DNA of 64,000 bases, from positions 903,522 to 967,521 of the forward strand of contig CATQGW010000001.1 of the NCBI GenBank assembly GCA_958295515.1, written 5' to 3'. The translations under genes were made by a program, and so were the position numbers. Shown piece after piece: positions 25,182 through 34,228 of this stretch (position 1 is the first letter of the stretch; every line of letters starts with the position of its first letter). Under the pieces are notes generated by a model that ran no database searches, was not told where the DNA came from, and saw nothing but the letters and a program-made list of their open reading frames with translations. This stretch comes from an uncultured Dehalococcoidia bacterium. GTDB taxonomy: Bacteria > Chloroflexota > Dehalococcoidia > Bin125.

Positions 25182-26534
25182 TCAGGCGTCCCGCTTCTGT
25201 TTTGCCGGACGCGCCACCGGCCCAACGGCTGCCAGCGCCGCCGCCAGCCGCTGCCCCACCTCGCGCACCAGCTGGCGGCGCTTGCGCGGCAGCCGCAGCA
25301 GCAGGCAGAGCAGCGCCGACGCCGCCCATAGCCCGGCGCAGGTGTAGAACGCGCCGTCGTAGGAGCCGACCAAGTCCGCGTAGAGCGCCACCGCGACCGG
25401 CGTCGCCGCCGAGATGCCCATCGCCACCGGGAAGCCCAGGCTGCGGACCGCGCCCAGGTAGCGCCGCCCGAAATACTCCGCCCAAATCATCTCCTGAATC
25501 GGGATGTTGCCGCCGATTCCGATCCCCATCACGACGAACGCGCCGCCGACCAACCAGGCCGACTCCGTGTCGGCTGCCAGCACCACCAGGACGAAGCCGG
25601 CGGCTGCGATCGCAAAGCTGACCGAACCGACCATCCGCGAGTCGAAGCGATCCAGCGCCCAGCCCCAGGGCGGCTTCGTCGCCCCGGAGAAGATCGACAT
25701 CACCGCCACCAGCAGCGCTGCAACCCCCGCCGAGAAGCCGTGCTCGCCGAGAAAGAGCACGCCGTGCAGCAGGATCGCGAAAATCCCCACCACCGAGACG
25801 CCGAAGATCACGACGATCATGTAGAACGCCGAGGAGCGCACCGCCTCCCGCCGGGTGAGCGAGGTGGCGAAGTCGCGCTCCGCCGCCTGGTGCTGCGCCG
25901 ACGAAACCTGCGTCTCGCCGCCGTCGGGCACCATGCCGTAGTCCTCGGGCCGCCGCCGCATCAGCAGCGAGACCGGGACCAGCACCGCCAGCGAGATTGC
26001 GGCCAGCACGATCCAGCTCGTGCGCCAGCCCAGCGGCTCGATGAACGCCCACTGGGTCAGCGACGGCCAGACGATCCCCGCCATCGACACGCCCATCGAG
26101 GTCCAGCCCAGCGCCTGCCCGCGCTTGGTCACGAACCACTTCGAGACCGTCACCGAGGCGACCAGGAAGCCGGCCATCGACGCGCCGGTGATCACGAACA
26201 CGCCGCGCACGATGAAGTACTCCCAATAGGAGTCGACCTGGCTCATGTAGACCAGCGCGGGCACGCAGATCACCACGCCGAGCAGCATGATCGGCCGTGA
26301 GCCGAAGCGATCCACGCGCGGCCCCAGCAGCAGCCCGACGATCATCAAGACGACCTGCCCGGCGGTGTCGGCGAAGAAGAACGCCGTGCGCGACCAGCCG
26401 AATTCATCCAGCATCTGCGGCGCGAAGACCGCCGAGACCGAGGTCTGCACGCCGACCGCGATGAACTGCGCGGTAAAGGCCGCGGCAACCACCACCCAGC
26501 CGTAAAAGATCGGCGGCCGGCCGAAGAGCCTCAT
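25182..26534 (-). CDS. MFS transporter, monocarboxylate/oxalate-formate-type
   Basis: 450 residues with 12 predicted transmembrane segments. The start MRLFGRPPIFYGWVVVAAAFTAQF and the early FxYGW motif are characteristic of the OFA/monocarboxylate branch of the major facilitator superfamily. LGPRVDRFGSRP and RRPEDYG occur in the loops. It probably moves a small organic anion. The start codon overlaps the stop of the VapC45-like toxin gene (ATGA), placing it in one transcript with the toxin-antitoxin pair and an SDR upstream. The paralogue at 45366-46748 is in the same branch. Confidence 0.9.
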   Translation of the reverse strand: MRLFGRPPIFYGWVVVAAAFTAQFIAVGVQTSVSAVFAPQMLDEFGWSRTAFFFADTAGQVVLMIVGLLLGPRVDRFGSRPIMLLGVVICVPALVYMSQVDSYWEYFIVRGVFVITGASMAGFLVASVTVSKWFVTKRGQALGWTSMGVSMAGIVWPSLTQWAFIEPLGWRTSWIVLAAISLAVLVPVSLLMRRRPEDYGMVPDGGETQVSSAQHQAAERDFATSLTRREAVRSSAFYMIVVIFGVSVVGIFAILLHGVLFLGEHGFSAGVAALLVAVMSIFSGATKPPWGWALDRFDSRMVGSVSFAIAAAGFVLVVLAADTESAWLVGGAFVVMGIGIGGNIPIQEMIWAEYFGRRYLGAVRSLGFPVAMGISAATPVAVALYADLVGSYDGAFYTCAGLWAASALLCLLLRLPRKRRQLVREVGQRLAAALAAVGPVARPAKQKRDA

Positions 26535-26956
26535 CGCTGCGGCGGCCCGCTCATAGCTCGGATCTGAGCGGCATTTCGGAAGCGAATCCGTTGGCCTTCC
26601 TGCGCGATGATCGCCAACCGCGCGTCGCCGTCCGGCCCCATCCGCGCTTCAATCTGGGACCAACAGCGCAGCAGCGCACGAATCTGCAGATCTGCGTTGG
26701 CGCGCTCACTCGCGGTCACTTTCAACCGAATCACTCGCACATCATTGAGCATCGCTTGCTGAGCTGCGAGCCAGACGCTGGGTTCAAGAAACCGATCGAA
26801 GGTGATCAGAGCATCGAACCTGCCGGCGATCTCCAGTACTTGGTCGTCAAGGCTACCGGCAAGCCCAAGGTTGGCGATGTGGACGGTGGGATGGCCGAGT
26901 TCGGTGAGCGCCGTCACAACGGTGTGGGCGATGTTCTCGTCAAGTAGGCAGTTCAC
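26531..26956 (-). CDS. VapC45-like PIN-domain toxin (DUF5615-type), locus 1
   Basis: 141 residues from GTG 26956, giving (V)NCLLDENIAHTVV; starting earlier would run into the upstream gene. The LLDENI motif with a following conserved Asp (DDQVLEIA...DALITFDRFL) is typical of the DUF5615/Mut7-C/VapC45 branch of PIN-like nucleases, whose acidic residues bind metal for RNA cleavage. The gene follows a HTH+DUF433 protein by 14 bases, the standard partner, and its stop overlaps the start of an MFS transporter. Length matches mycobacterial VapC45. Confidence 0.8.
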   Translation of the reverse strand: MNCLLDENIAHTVVTALTELGHPTVHIANLGLAGSLDDQVLEIAGRFDALITFDRFLEPSVWLAAQQAMLNDVRVIRLKVTASERANADLQIRALLRCWSQIEARMGPDGDARLAIIAQEGQRIRFRNAAQIRAMSGPPQR

Positions 26957-26970
26957 CTCGCAGGGATGAT

Positions 26971-27645
26971 CTATGCGGCGAAATCGCGCTCGAACTCGAA
27001 CGCGGCTTGCACTTGCTCCACACTGATCCCATACTCGCTGGCCGCTTCCTGCGGCGGCCACACTCCCCCGGGCCCGGTCGAACGAAACATCCCGGTCGGA
27101 AGCCGCGTGCCGGTCAAGATTGGCTCATTGCCCAGCCACAAGGGGTGCATCGTGACATGCCGACCATGCCGCGAGAGGTCCCCCAGCGGTCCCTCTTCGA
27201 GCAGCTCCGCCAGTGCATCCGCGATCAGTTTCACCTCATCCCCGGCGCTGCAACCCGCAGTGCGCATCCGCAGCGCGGTGATTGCCTCCGACCCCGCCGC
27301 GCGGTCGCCGGGAACGAGACGGCCATCCTCCCCGATCGGCAGCACCAGCGCCCGCTCCCACTGAGGAACTTCGGCGTCGATCAGATCCAGGACTGGCTTC
27401 AGCTCGCGGAGGGGTAGCCCGCGCGCCAGCAGCTTCGCGGCGGCGCGGGCCTTGCAGTATTCCAGCCACGTGTACGCGCGGGGGCGGCCCGGGCCGCCCG
27501 GTAGGCAGGTCGCTGCCAGCACGCCCTCCCGGTGCCAGCGTCCCAGCCGCCCGCGCGAAATGCCCGACAGCGTCGACACTGCTCGGGTCGGCACGCAGCC
27601 CTCCCAATACAGGTTGTCGAGTTCCGACGAATTCTTCGCAGCCAT
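26971..27645 (-). CDS. VapB45-like antitoxin: MerR-type HTH plus DUF433, locus 1
   Basis: 224 residues from ATG 27645, with GGGGAG five bases upstream. Residues about 20-70 look like a winged/MerR-type HTH (GISRGRLGRWHREGVL, PRAYTWLEYCKARAAAKLLARGL). The C-terminal 60 residues fit DUF433 (GNEPILTGTRLPTGMF...ASEYGISVEQVQAAFEFE). DUF433 proteins are the antitoxin partners of DUF5615-type toxins. It begins 33 bases after an SDR gene, so the toxin-antitoxin pair is embedded within a metabolic operon. Confidence 0.8.
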   Translation of the reverse strand: MAAKNSSELDNLYWEGCVPTRAVSTLSGISRGRLGRWHREGVLAATCLPGGPGRPRAYTWLEYCKARAAAKLLARGLPLRELKPVLDLIDAEVPQWERALVLPIGEDGRLVPGDRAAGSEAITALRMRTAGCSAGDEVKLIADALAELLEEGPLGDLSRHGRHVTMHPLWLGNEPILTGTRLPTGMFRSTGPGGVWPPQEAASEYGISVEQVQAAFEFERDFAA

Positions 27646-27678
27646 TGCGCTCCCCTTCACGGGCACGATATCGCGGCG

Positions 27679-28533
27679 CTAGACCTCCGGGAGCTCGAGC
27701 CCCAGCGCTCCGAAGGCATCGCGCAGGCCCTCGGCTGCGTCATCCGCACGCGGACGCCCCAGCGTTAGCCCGCCGTCCACGATCAGCGGATGCCCGGTCA
27801 CAAACGAGGCGTCGTCGCTGCACAGCCAGAGCGCGGCGTGCGCGATGTCGGCGGGACGCCCCGAACGCGCGATCGGCTGCGCCTCCTTCAGGAACTCGGC
27901 CATCACCTCCACCGTCTTGTCCGCGTCTTCGGTACTCAGCCCCATCGCCTTGCCGAAGATCGGAGTTGCGATCCCGCCCGGGCAGATGCAGTTCACGCGG
28001 ATGTTGTGCTCGCCCAGCTCGTAGGCCGCGACCCGCGTGAGATGCACCACCGCACCTTTGGCCACGCTGTAGACCGACGGGCCGTTGCCGGCGTTGATTC
28101 CCGCGATCGAGGCGGTGTTGACGATCGCCCCGCCCTCGCCCTGCGCTTGCATTACGCGCGCCGCATGCTTGATTCCGAACACCACGCCCTTGAGCAGCAC
28201 ATCCATCGTCTCGTCGTAGGCCGCTTCCTCGATCTCGGTGAACGACTCCGGCGCTCCCCCGTAGCCGGCGTTGTTGAAGATCGCGTCGAGCCGCCCGAAG
28301 CGGTCGACGGCGTGCTCCACCATGCCATGAACCTCGGCCTCGCGCGCCACATTGGCGTGTACGAAGGACGTGTCGCCGCCCATCGACTCGACCAGCGCCC
28401 GCCCGCGGTCGTCCTGGATGTCGGCCACGACGACCCGCGCGCCCTCCTCGGCGAAGAGCCGCACTGCGCCTTCCCCAATCCCGCTCGCGCCGCCGGTGAT
28501 GATCGTCACTTTGCCGTCCATCCGGTCCGCCAT
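27679..28533 (-). CDS. short-chain dehydrogenase/reductase
   Basis: 284 residues from ATG 28533, preceded by AGGAGG. SDR motifs: TGGASGIGEGAV, NNAGYG, IVNTASIAGIN, YSVAKGAV, and FVTGHPLIVDGGLT. An acidic residue after the second strand (VVADIQDD) suggests NAD use. The C-terminus extends about 25 residues beyond the usual end (RPRADDAAEGLRDAFGALGLELPEV). It is the first gene of the SDR-antitoxin-toxin-MFS run and diverges from another SDR, with 118 bases between starts. Confidence 0.9.
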   Translation of the reverse strand: MADRMDGKVTIITGGASGIGEGAVRLFAEEGARVVVADIQDDRGRALVESMGGDTSFVHANVAREAEVHGMVEHAVDRFGRLDAIFNNAGYGGAPESFTEIEEAAYDETMDVLLKGVVFGIKHAARVMQAQGEGGAIVNTASIAGINAGNGPSVYSVAKGAVVHLTRVAAYELGEHNIRVNCICPGGIATPIFGKAMGLSTEDADKTVEVMAEFLKEAQPIARSGRPADIAHAALWLCSDDASFVTGHPLIVDGGLTLGRPRADDAAEGLRDAFGALGLELPEV

Positions 28534-28651
28534 TGCGCCCTCCTGTCTGTTCGCTGTGTCCGCCCGCGAGGGCAGGATAGTCAAGCGCGAGGCCGCCGCC
28601 GCGCCGATAGACTGGTGGCATCCGTCCAGACACGATGCGAGGAGTACGCAG

Positions 28652-29395
28652 ATGCCCGGTCGACTCGATGGAAAAGTCGCGCTGATCACCGGCGCCGCGC
28701 GCGGGCAAGGCGCGGCGGAAGCGGAACTGTTCGCCGCGGAAGGCGCGCGGGTGATCCTCGCCGATGTGCTCGATGAGGACGGCGCGCGCGCCGCCGCCGC
28801 GATCGGTGATGCGGCGGTCTACCGGCATCTGGACGTGACCGACGAGGATGCCTGGAACGCGCTGGTCGCCGAAATCGTCGAGGATCACGGACGGCTCGAT
28901 GCACTGGTCAACAACGCCGGCATCTACCGCAACGGGGCGATCACGGAGATGGATCAGGAGACGTATCGGCTGGTGATCGAGATCAACCAGATTGGCGTCT
29001 GGCTCGGCATGAAGGCCGTTGGCGCGCAGATGATCGGCCAGCGCTCGGGCTCGGTGATCAACATCTCCTCGACCGCCGGCTTCCGTGGCGGCCCCGGCTC
29101 GATCGCCTACACAGCCAGCAAGTTCGCGGTGCGCGGGATGACCAAAGTCGCGGCCCGCGAGTGGGGCGAATACGGCGTCCGCGTCAACTCGATTCACCCC
29201 GGCCCGATTGACACGGCGATGCTCCAGCAGGTACCCGGCTTTGAGGCCGACAGCGAGCGTTTCCTGCGCCGCATCCCGCTCGCCCGCGCCGCCGACGCCT
29301 CCGAAGTCGCCTACCTCGCGCTCTTCCTCGCCTCCGACGAGTCGTCGTTCAGCACTGGCGCCGAATTCGTCGTAGACGGCGGCTCGCTGGCCTAA
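28652..29395 (+). CDS. short-chain dehydrogenase/reductase (3-alpha-HSD/glucose-DH-like)
   Basis: 247 residues from ATG 28652, with GAGGAG eight bases upstream. Motifs: TGAARGQGAAEA near residue 12, NNAGIYRNG, VINISSTAGFRGG, AYTASKFAV, and FSTGAEFVVDGGSLA at the end. The GARGQG variant of the cofactor loop occurs in hydroxysteroid and secondary-alcohol dehydrogenases. Divergent from 27679-28533; the shared promoter region is 28534-28651. Confidence 0.91.
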   Translation: MPGRLDGKVALITGAARGQGAAEAELFAAEGARVILADVLDEDGARAAAAIGDAAVYRHLDVTDEDAWNALVAEIVEDHGRLDALVNNAGIYRNGAITEMDQETYRLVIEINQIGVWLGMKAVGAQMIGQRSGSVINISSTAGFRGGPGSIAYTASKFAVRGMTKVAAREWGEYGVRVNSIHPGPIDTAMLQQVPGFEADSERFLRRIPLARAADASEVAYLALFLASDESSFSTGAEFVVDGGSLA

Positions 29396-29453
29396 CGCCG
29401 CCAGCGCCCTCCGCCCCGCCCTCTTCTCCATTGGGGTGTGCGACAATCCCCGT

Positions 29454-32291
29454 ATGAGCTCATCCTCCAGACGGCGGCGTGGCGACGAGACGGTCCGCGA
29501 AGAGGTCGTCAACGTCATCCTCGGCGAGCTGCTCAGAGCGCGCGGCATTCCGGCACGGGCGGAGCGGCGCAGTCAGGGCAACGCGCCCGATATTCGCTTC
29601 GAGCTGCCCTCCGGGGAGCTGATCCTGATCGAGTGCAAGTGGGAGGGCAGCCGGACAGAGCTTGATCGGCAACTGGCCGAACGTGTCGACGAATTTCCCG
29701 ACGCGATTGCTCGTCTCGGTGTGCTGTACCCGGATTACCTCAAGACCGAGGACGACGTCGGCGATGTGCTCAGCTGGCTCAGTGACCTCGAGTGGTACCT
29801 GCACAGCTCGCGTAGCACGATCCACGCCGATCCGGTCCTGCGGAGAGGGCAGGTGCAGGCGCTGGCCGCCCAGCTTCGCCTGCTTCCGCTCGAAATCGAA
29901 GGCACCGACCGAGTACATGCAGCGACCCTTGAAGTGGGGTACGCATTGACCGAGGCCGTTAAGGGACTCAACACCCACGCGCGCGTTGCGCGGCTCGTGG
30001 CGGAGATTGTCGCCGAGACGGACAATGAGAAGGAGCGCGAGGCCGGCAAGCGAATCGGCTGCCTGGTCCTGTTCAACGCGCTTGCATTTCACCGCCGCCT
30101 CGCACTCGTCCGCGACGACATCCCCGCTGTGGAGGAAGTCGCAGCCAACGGCGTGAAACCTTTGCAGGAAGCTTGGGATGCGATCTGCACAGACATCGAC
30201 TACGTACCGGTGTTCCAGGTTGCAAGGGAACTGCTGCGCGTGCTCGGCTACGGCGATCCGGAGCATCAACTCCCCGTCCTTCGCCCGCTACTCAAGGCCG
30301 TTCACGAAACCCGCTACCTGGAGGGCCATGATCTGTCAGGCCGGCTGTTCCATACCCTGCTGTCCGACGCCAAGTTCACTGGCGCCTATTACACCTCCGT
30401 CCCGGCCGCGACGATGCTCGCGCAACTCATCTTTGACGGCTGGCCGAAGGACGTTGACTGGAGCGATCACGAGTTCCCTGCGTCGTTGAGCGTGGCCGAT
30501 CTGGCCTGCGGCACCGGCACGCTGCTGATGTCAGTCGCCTCGGAGGTGCAACGCCGGCACGCCGACGCGGGCGGCCGCGATGCGCCGTCGCTGCATAAGG
30601 AGTTGGTTGAGCAGGCGTTGATTGGCTTCGATGTGCAGCTTTCGGCCATCCACTTCGCCGCCACCAGCCTGGCGATGCTCAACCCCGACATTCAGTTCGA
30701 CCAGATGAACCTCTACACGATGCCGCTGGGCGTCGAGGGGGAAGGTATTCGCCTCGGCTCGCTCGAGTTTCTCGGCAGCCGCGAGGCGCCGGTGCAAATG
30801 CCGCTCGGTGGCGGGGGTGACCTTGCTATCGTTCCGCAGGATGTCGGGCGCGTCACGGGGACAGGTATCAAGGGTTCCGCAGAGGGCGTCACGTTCAGAC
30901 TGCCCGACCTCGACCTGGTGATCATGAACCCGCCGTTCACCCGATCAGTGGGCGATAACCTGCTATTCGGCAGTCTGCCTGCCGCACAGCGAGCCAAGCT
31001 GCGAACAGAACTGAAACGTCGGCTCAAGAAGCGCGACGGGACCGTTACGGCGGGGCTTGGCTCAGCATTCGTCGCCGCCGCGGCGCCCAAGCTGCGCCCC
31101 GGCGAAGGGCGGCTCGCCCTCGTGCTGCCGGTGACGGTCTGCACGGGACCGTCGTGGCAGCAGACACGCTCGCTGATCGAGCGCGATTTCACCCTCGATA
31201 CCGTGATCACGACCCACGATCCTGAGCATTGGAACTTCTCCGACAGCGCTGAGCTATCTGAAGCGCTGCTGATCGCAACCCGCCGCGCCGAAAACAGCGA
31301 GCCGGCCGACTACGAGACGCGGTTCGTCAATCTGTGGCGGAATCCCCGAGGTGTTGTCGACGCTCAGAAGATCGCTCAAGCCATCGAGTCGACAGTTCCC
31401 GCACACATTGATGCCACGGGTACGTCGTTGCTGTCGGTGGACGACCGACACATCGGTGAAGCGATGTTGATGCCGGCAGACCAAATCATCGGCAGGCAGT
31501 GGCTGGGCGTTCAGTTCGCACGAGCTGATGTCACGCGAATCGCGTCTCGATTACTGCGTCACGGCGAACTCCGATTGCCAGGCGCGGACCCGCCCGCCGA
31601 TATCCCGCTGTGCGCGCTTGAAGCGTTTGCGGAGATTGGGCCCGATCGGCGGCGATTGGTAGACGCATTCGAACGTACCGATTCGATCACCGCCTATCCG
31701 ATGGTCGCGGGACACAAGGCGGACGACCGAGCATCTATGACCTGCGTACCAAACAAATGGTTGGCCCCACGGTCGAAGCCGCTCGGCGGTCAAAAGCCCG
31801 GCTATGGGGATCGACTGCGGGCGCAGGCCGCCCACCTCTTGGTAGCCGAAAGAATTTGGCTGAACACGTGCCGCGTCGTCGCGATGTGTGCGCCGCAGAA
31901 AGTCTTGGCGAACGTGTTCTGGCCAGTCGGCATCGGAGACATCACGCGCGAGCGGGCGCTGGCGCTCTGGTTGAACAGCAGTATTGGACTGCTTTCGCTG
32001 CTCGCCACACGCAACACTACTAGGGGACCTTGGGTGGCTCTGAAGAAAGCCGATCTGGCGGAGATGCCGATCTTGGATGTCCGACAACTAACGCAGGAGC
32101 AGCTCAACGCGTTTAATGACCTCTTCGACGAGATGGCGGATTACGAATTCCTCCGTCTGCCCGAAATGGCCGACGATCCGGCCAGGGCTGCGCTGGACGA
32201 CGGGGTGTCGGAGATTCTGGGGCTACCGGACCTTGCGCCGCTGCGGCGACTGCTGGCGTCCGAGCCTGTTGTCTCGAACCAGCGGCTGTAA
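29454..32291 (+). CDS. single-chain type IIG-like restriction-modification enzyme (PD-(D/E)XK nuclease + N6-adenine methyltransferase)
   Basis: 945 residues. The N-terminus has a PD-(D/E)XK-type nuclease signature: APDIRFEL (Asp near 44) and LILIECKW (E-x-K near 58-60). A helical linker of about 250 residues follows. The methyltransferase core has motif I VADLACGTGTLL (about 347-358) and motif IV MNPPF (about 490-494), the gamma-type order used by type I HsdM and type IIG enzymes. The C-terminal 300 residues probably form the target-recognition domain. No separate specificity or endonuclease genes adjoin, supporting a stand-alone enzyme. The ATG at 29454 lacks a clear ribosome-binding site. 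It could instead be a BREX/DISARM-type methylase, but no partner genes are present. Confidence 0.82.
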   Translation: MSSSSRRRRGDETVREEVVNVILGELLRARGIPARAERRSQGNAPDIRFELPSGELILIECKWEGSRTELDRQLAERVDEFPDAIARLGVLYPDYLKTEDDVGDVLSWLSDLEWYLHSSRSTIHADPVLRRGQVQALAAQLRLLPLEIEGTDRVHAATLEVGYALTEAVKGLNTHARVARLVAEIVAETDNEKEREAGKRIGCLVLFNALAFHRRLALVRDDIPAVEEVAANGVKPLQEAWDAICTDIDYVPVFQVARELLRVLGYGDPEHQLPVLRPLLKAVHETRYLEGHDLSGRLFHTLLSDAKFTGAYYTSVPAATMLAQLIFDGWPKDVDWSDHEFPASLSVADLACGTGTLLMSVASEVQRRHADAGGRDAPSLHKELVEQALIGFDVQLSAIHFAATSLAMLNPDIQFDQMNLYTMPLGVEGEGIRLGSLEFLGSREAPVQMPLGGGGDLAIVPQDVGRVTGTGIKGSAEGVTFRLPDLDLVIMNPPFTRSVGDNLLFGSLPAAQRAKLRTELKRRLKKRDGTVTAGLGSAFVAAAAPKLRPGEGRLALVLPVTVCTGPSWQQTRSLIERDFTLDTVITTHDPEHWNFSDSAELSEALLIATRRAENSEPADYETRFVNLWRNPRGVVDAQKIAQAIESTVPAHIDATGTSLLSVDDRHIGEAMLMPADQIIGRQWLGVQFARADVTRIASRLLRHGELRLPGADPPADIPLCALEAFAEIGPDRRRLVDAFERTDSITAYPMVAGHKADDRASMTCVPNKWLAPRSKPLGGQKPGYGDRLRAQAAHLLVAERIWLNTCRVVAMCAPQKVLANVFWPVGIGDITRERALALWLNSSIGLLSLLATRNTTRGPWVALKKADLAEMPILDVRQLTQEQLNAFNDLFDEMADYEFLRLPEMADDPARAALDDGVSEILGLPDLAPLRRLLASEPVVSNQRL

Positions 32292-32297
32292 GCCTGC

Positions 32298-33014
32298 TCA
32301 GGCCAGCAGCTGGCGGGCGAGGTCGGGGAAATCTACTGCGTTTACTGTGAACGAGGGGTCGGGCGACATATCGGGGTCGTTGTCCTCGCCGCGCTCGCCG
32401 GCGATTGGTACGTAGGCCGTCGCCATGCCGGCTTGCGCCGACGCCTTGAGGTCGCCCTTGTGGGCGGCGCACATCATCACCTGGTCGGGGCGCAGGCCGA
32501 GCAGGCGCGCGCCCGCTTCATAGGCCTCGCGCTCCGGCTTGTAGTGCCCCAGCAGTTCGCAGGAGAGGATGCCGTCCCAGGAAATCCCGTTGTGCTTCGA
32601 GCTGTCCACGGCGATTGCCCAGGACATCACGGTGAGCACGGTGACGGTGTAGCGGCTGCGCAGCGCTTCGAGCGCGTCGGCGGCGCCCGGCCAGGCGTTG
32701 AGCCGATGCCAGACCTGGTTCAGCTCGTCGCGCTGCTCGAAGTTGAGTGTGAGCTGCGGGTGATCCTCGAGCACCTCGTCGAGCACGCGGCGGTGCAGCT
32801 GGTCGGCGTTGAGCCAGGGCAGGTCGCCGCGCCGCACCAGCGCCAGCCGCCGAAACATCGTGAAGCGCCACTGATTGGTGAAGGCGGCGGCGTCCAGTTC
32901 GACGCCCTGCGCCTCGGCCAGCGCCGACACCTCGTCGCGGATCGTGTGGTGCCAGTCGAAAATCGTGCCGCCGATGTCCCAGGCCAGCGCGCGGATGTTG
33001 GAGAGGTCGGTCAT
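32298..33014 (-). CDS. HAD-superfamily hydrolase (haloacid-dehalogenase type II-like)
   Basis: 238 residues from ATG 33014, which has GGAG six bases upstream; an ATG at 33026 is an alternative. HAD motif I WDIGGTIFD (nucleophile Asp about 13), motif II VLTVMSW, motif III Lys in HYKPEREAYEAG, and motif IV in MMCAAHKGDLKASAQAG, where an Asp-containing motif (often AAHxxDL) fits the 2-haloacid dehalogenase branch. Possible roles are dehalogenation of short haloacids or dephosphorylation. It is followed by an LLM oxidoreductase on the same strand but transcribed after it (32298 lies downstream of 33036). Confidence 0.85.
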   Translation of the reverse strand: MTDLSNIRALAWDIGGTIFDWHHTIRDEVSALAEAQGVELDAAAFTNQWRFTMFRRLALVRRGDLPWLNADQLHRRVLDEVLEDHPQLTLNFEQRDELNQVWHRLNAWPGAADALEALRSRYTVTVLTVMSWAIAVDSSKHNGISWDGILSCELLGHYKPEREAYEAGARLLGLRPDQVMMCAAHKGDLKASAQAGMATAYVPIAGERGEDNDPDMSPDPSFTVNAVDFPDLARQLLA

Positions 33015-33035
33015 GCGGTGCTCCATTCAGTCGGT

Positions 33036-34103
33036 TCAGTCGGTCTCGGCGAGCGCGGCGCGGACGCGCGGCAGCAGCTCGCGCGCCACCCGCTCGGTGT
33101 ACGCATTGTCCCCCAGATCGGGGCTGGGCGGGTTGGGAATCGGGTGCAGCACGACATGCTCGAACTCGATGCCGGCGGCTGCGCTGCGGCGCAGGATGCC
33201 GAGCAGCTGCGCGGCGACCGCGTCAACGCCGCCGCGCAGCGCGAAGGCGTCGGCGTGCTGCTCGCTCAGAAAATTGACGGCGCGCCCGGCCTTGAGCAGA
33301 TCGGGGTCGTGGTGAAAGTCGGGCCAGACGCCGCGCTCGGCTTTGAGCGCTTCGGGACCGGGCCCGTCCCAGACCAGAGCCGGCGGGTCGAACAGCATCG
33401 GCGAGTATTCGTAGTAGCCGGCGGCCATCGCCTTGGCCATCGTCAGCGCATCGGCCGGATCGTCGACCAGCACGGTGTGGAAGATCACGCCCAGCCGCAG
33501 ATCGTCGGGCGCGCGGCCGGCGCTCGCCGCGCCGCGGCGAATGCGCGACACGGCGTCTTCGATCAGCGCCGGATGCGTACCCACGCGGATGAAGACGCCG
33601 TCGGCGGCGCGTCCGCCCATTTCGAGCGTGCGCGGACCGCCCGCGGCCAGCCAGATCGGAACGGGGCGGTGAAAGGGCAGCCCGGCGGGGCGCTCTGCGC
33701 CCACCTCGACCTGTTCGCCGTCGAGCAGCCGGCGCATCAGCCGAATGCCCGCTTCCATCTGCGCCACCGTGGCGGGGCGCAGGCCGGCCAGCCGCACGGC
33801 GGTATCGCCCGCGCCCCAGCCCAGCTCCACGCGGCCCGGCGCGAGCTCGTCGATCGTGGCGATCGAGGAGGCGGTGACCGAGGGATGACGGGTGACGGGG
33901 TTGGTCAGCAGCACGCCGAGCCGGATGCTCGAGGTGGCCTGCGCGGCGGCGGCGAGCAGCACGTAGGTGTCGCGTCGGCGCAGCTGCGAGTCGGGCAGCC
34001 AGGCGGCGTCCCAGCCGAGCGCTTCAATCCGCGCGACATCGGCGGCGAACGCGGCGACCGATTCGGCGTCCTGCCGATTGATGCCGAACTGGGGGATGTT
34101 CAT
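33036..34103 (-). CDS. LLM class flavin-dependent oxidoreductase
   Basis: 355 residues with a luciferase-like TIM barrel: IEALGWDAAWLPDSQL, IRLGVLLTNPVTRHPSVTASSIATIDELAPGRVELGWGAGD, PVPIWLAAGGPRTLEMGGRAADGVFI. The GxGxGD-type loop and strand pattern match F420-dependent methylene-H4MPT reductase-like and mycobacterial LLM proteins. It probably uses F420H2 or FMN; the substrate is unknown. The HAD gene starts 22 bases downstream, so the two probably form an operon. Confidence 0.9.
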   Translation of the reverse strand: MNIPQFGINRQDAESVAAFAADVARIEALGWDAAWLPDSQLRRRDTYVLLAAAAQATSSIRLGVLLTNPVTRHPSVTASSIATIDELAPGRVELGWGAGDTAVRLAGLRPATVAQMEAGIRLMRRLLDGEQVEVGAERPAGLPFHRPVPIWLAAGGPRTLEMGGRAADGVFIRVGTHPALIEDAVSRIRRGAASAGRAPDDLRLGVIFHTVLVDDPADALTMAKAMAAGYYEYSPMLFDPPALVWDGPGPEALKAERGVWPDFHHDPDLLKAGRAVNFLSEQHADAFALRGGVDAVAAQLLGILRRSAAAGIEFEHVVLHPIPNPPSPDLGDNAYTERVARELLPRVRAALAETD

Positions 34104-34228
34104 GGGTTGCGCCTGCTGCTGGTGTGCAGACGATTGTAGGGGGTGGGCACAGGGACGGCGGAGCCCTCTACGTCATTGCCGCGTGGAGCGCTACCTGCCG
34201 GTGCCGCCGACAGCGAGATACCCAACGA

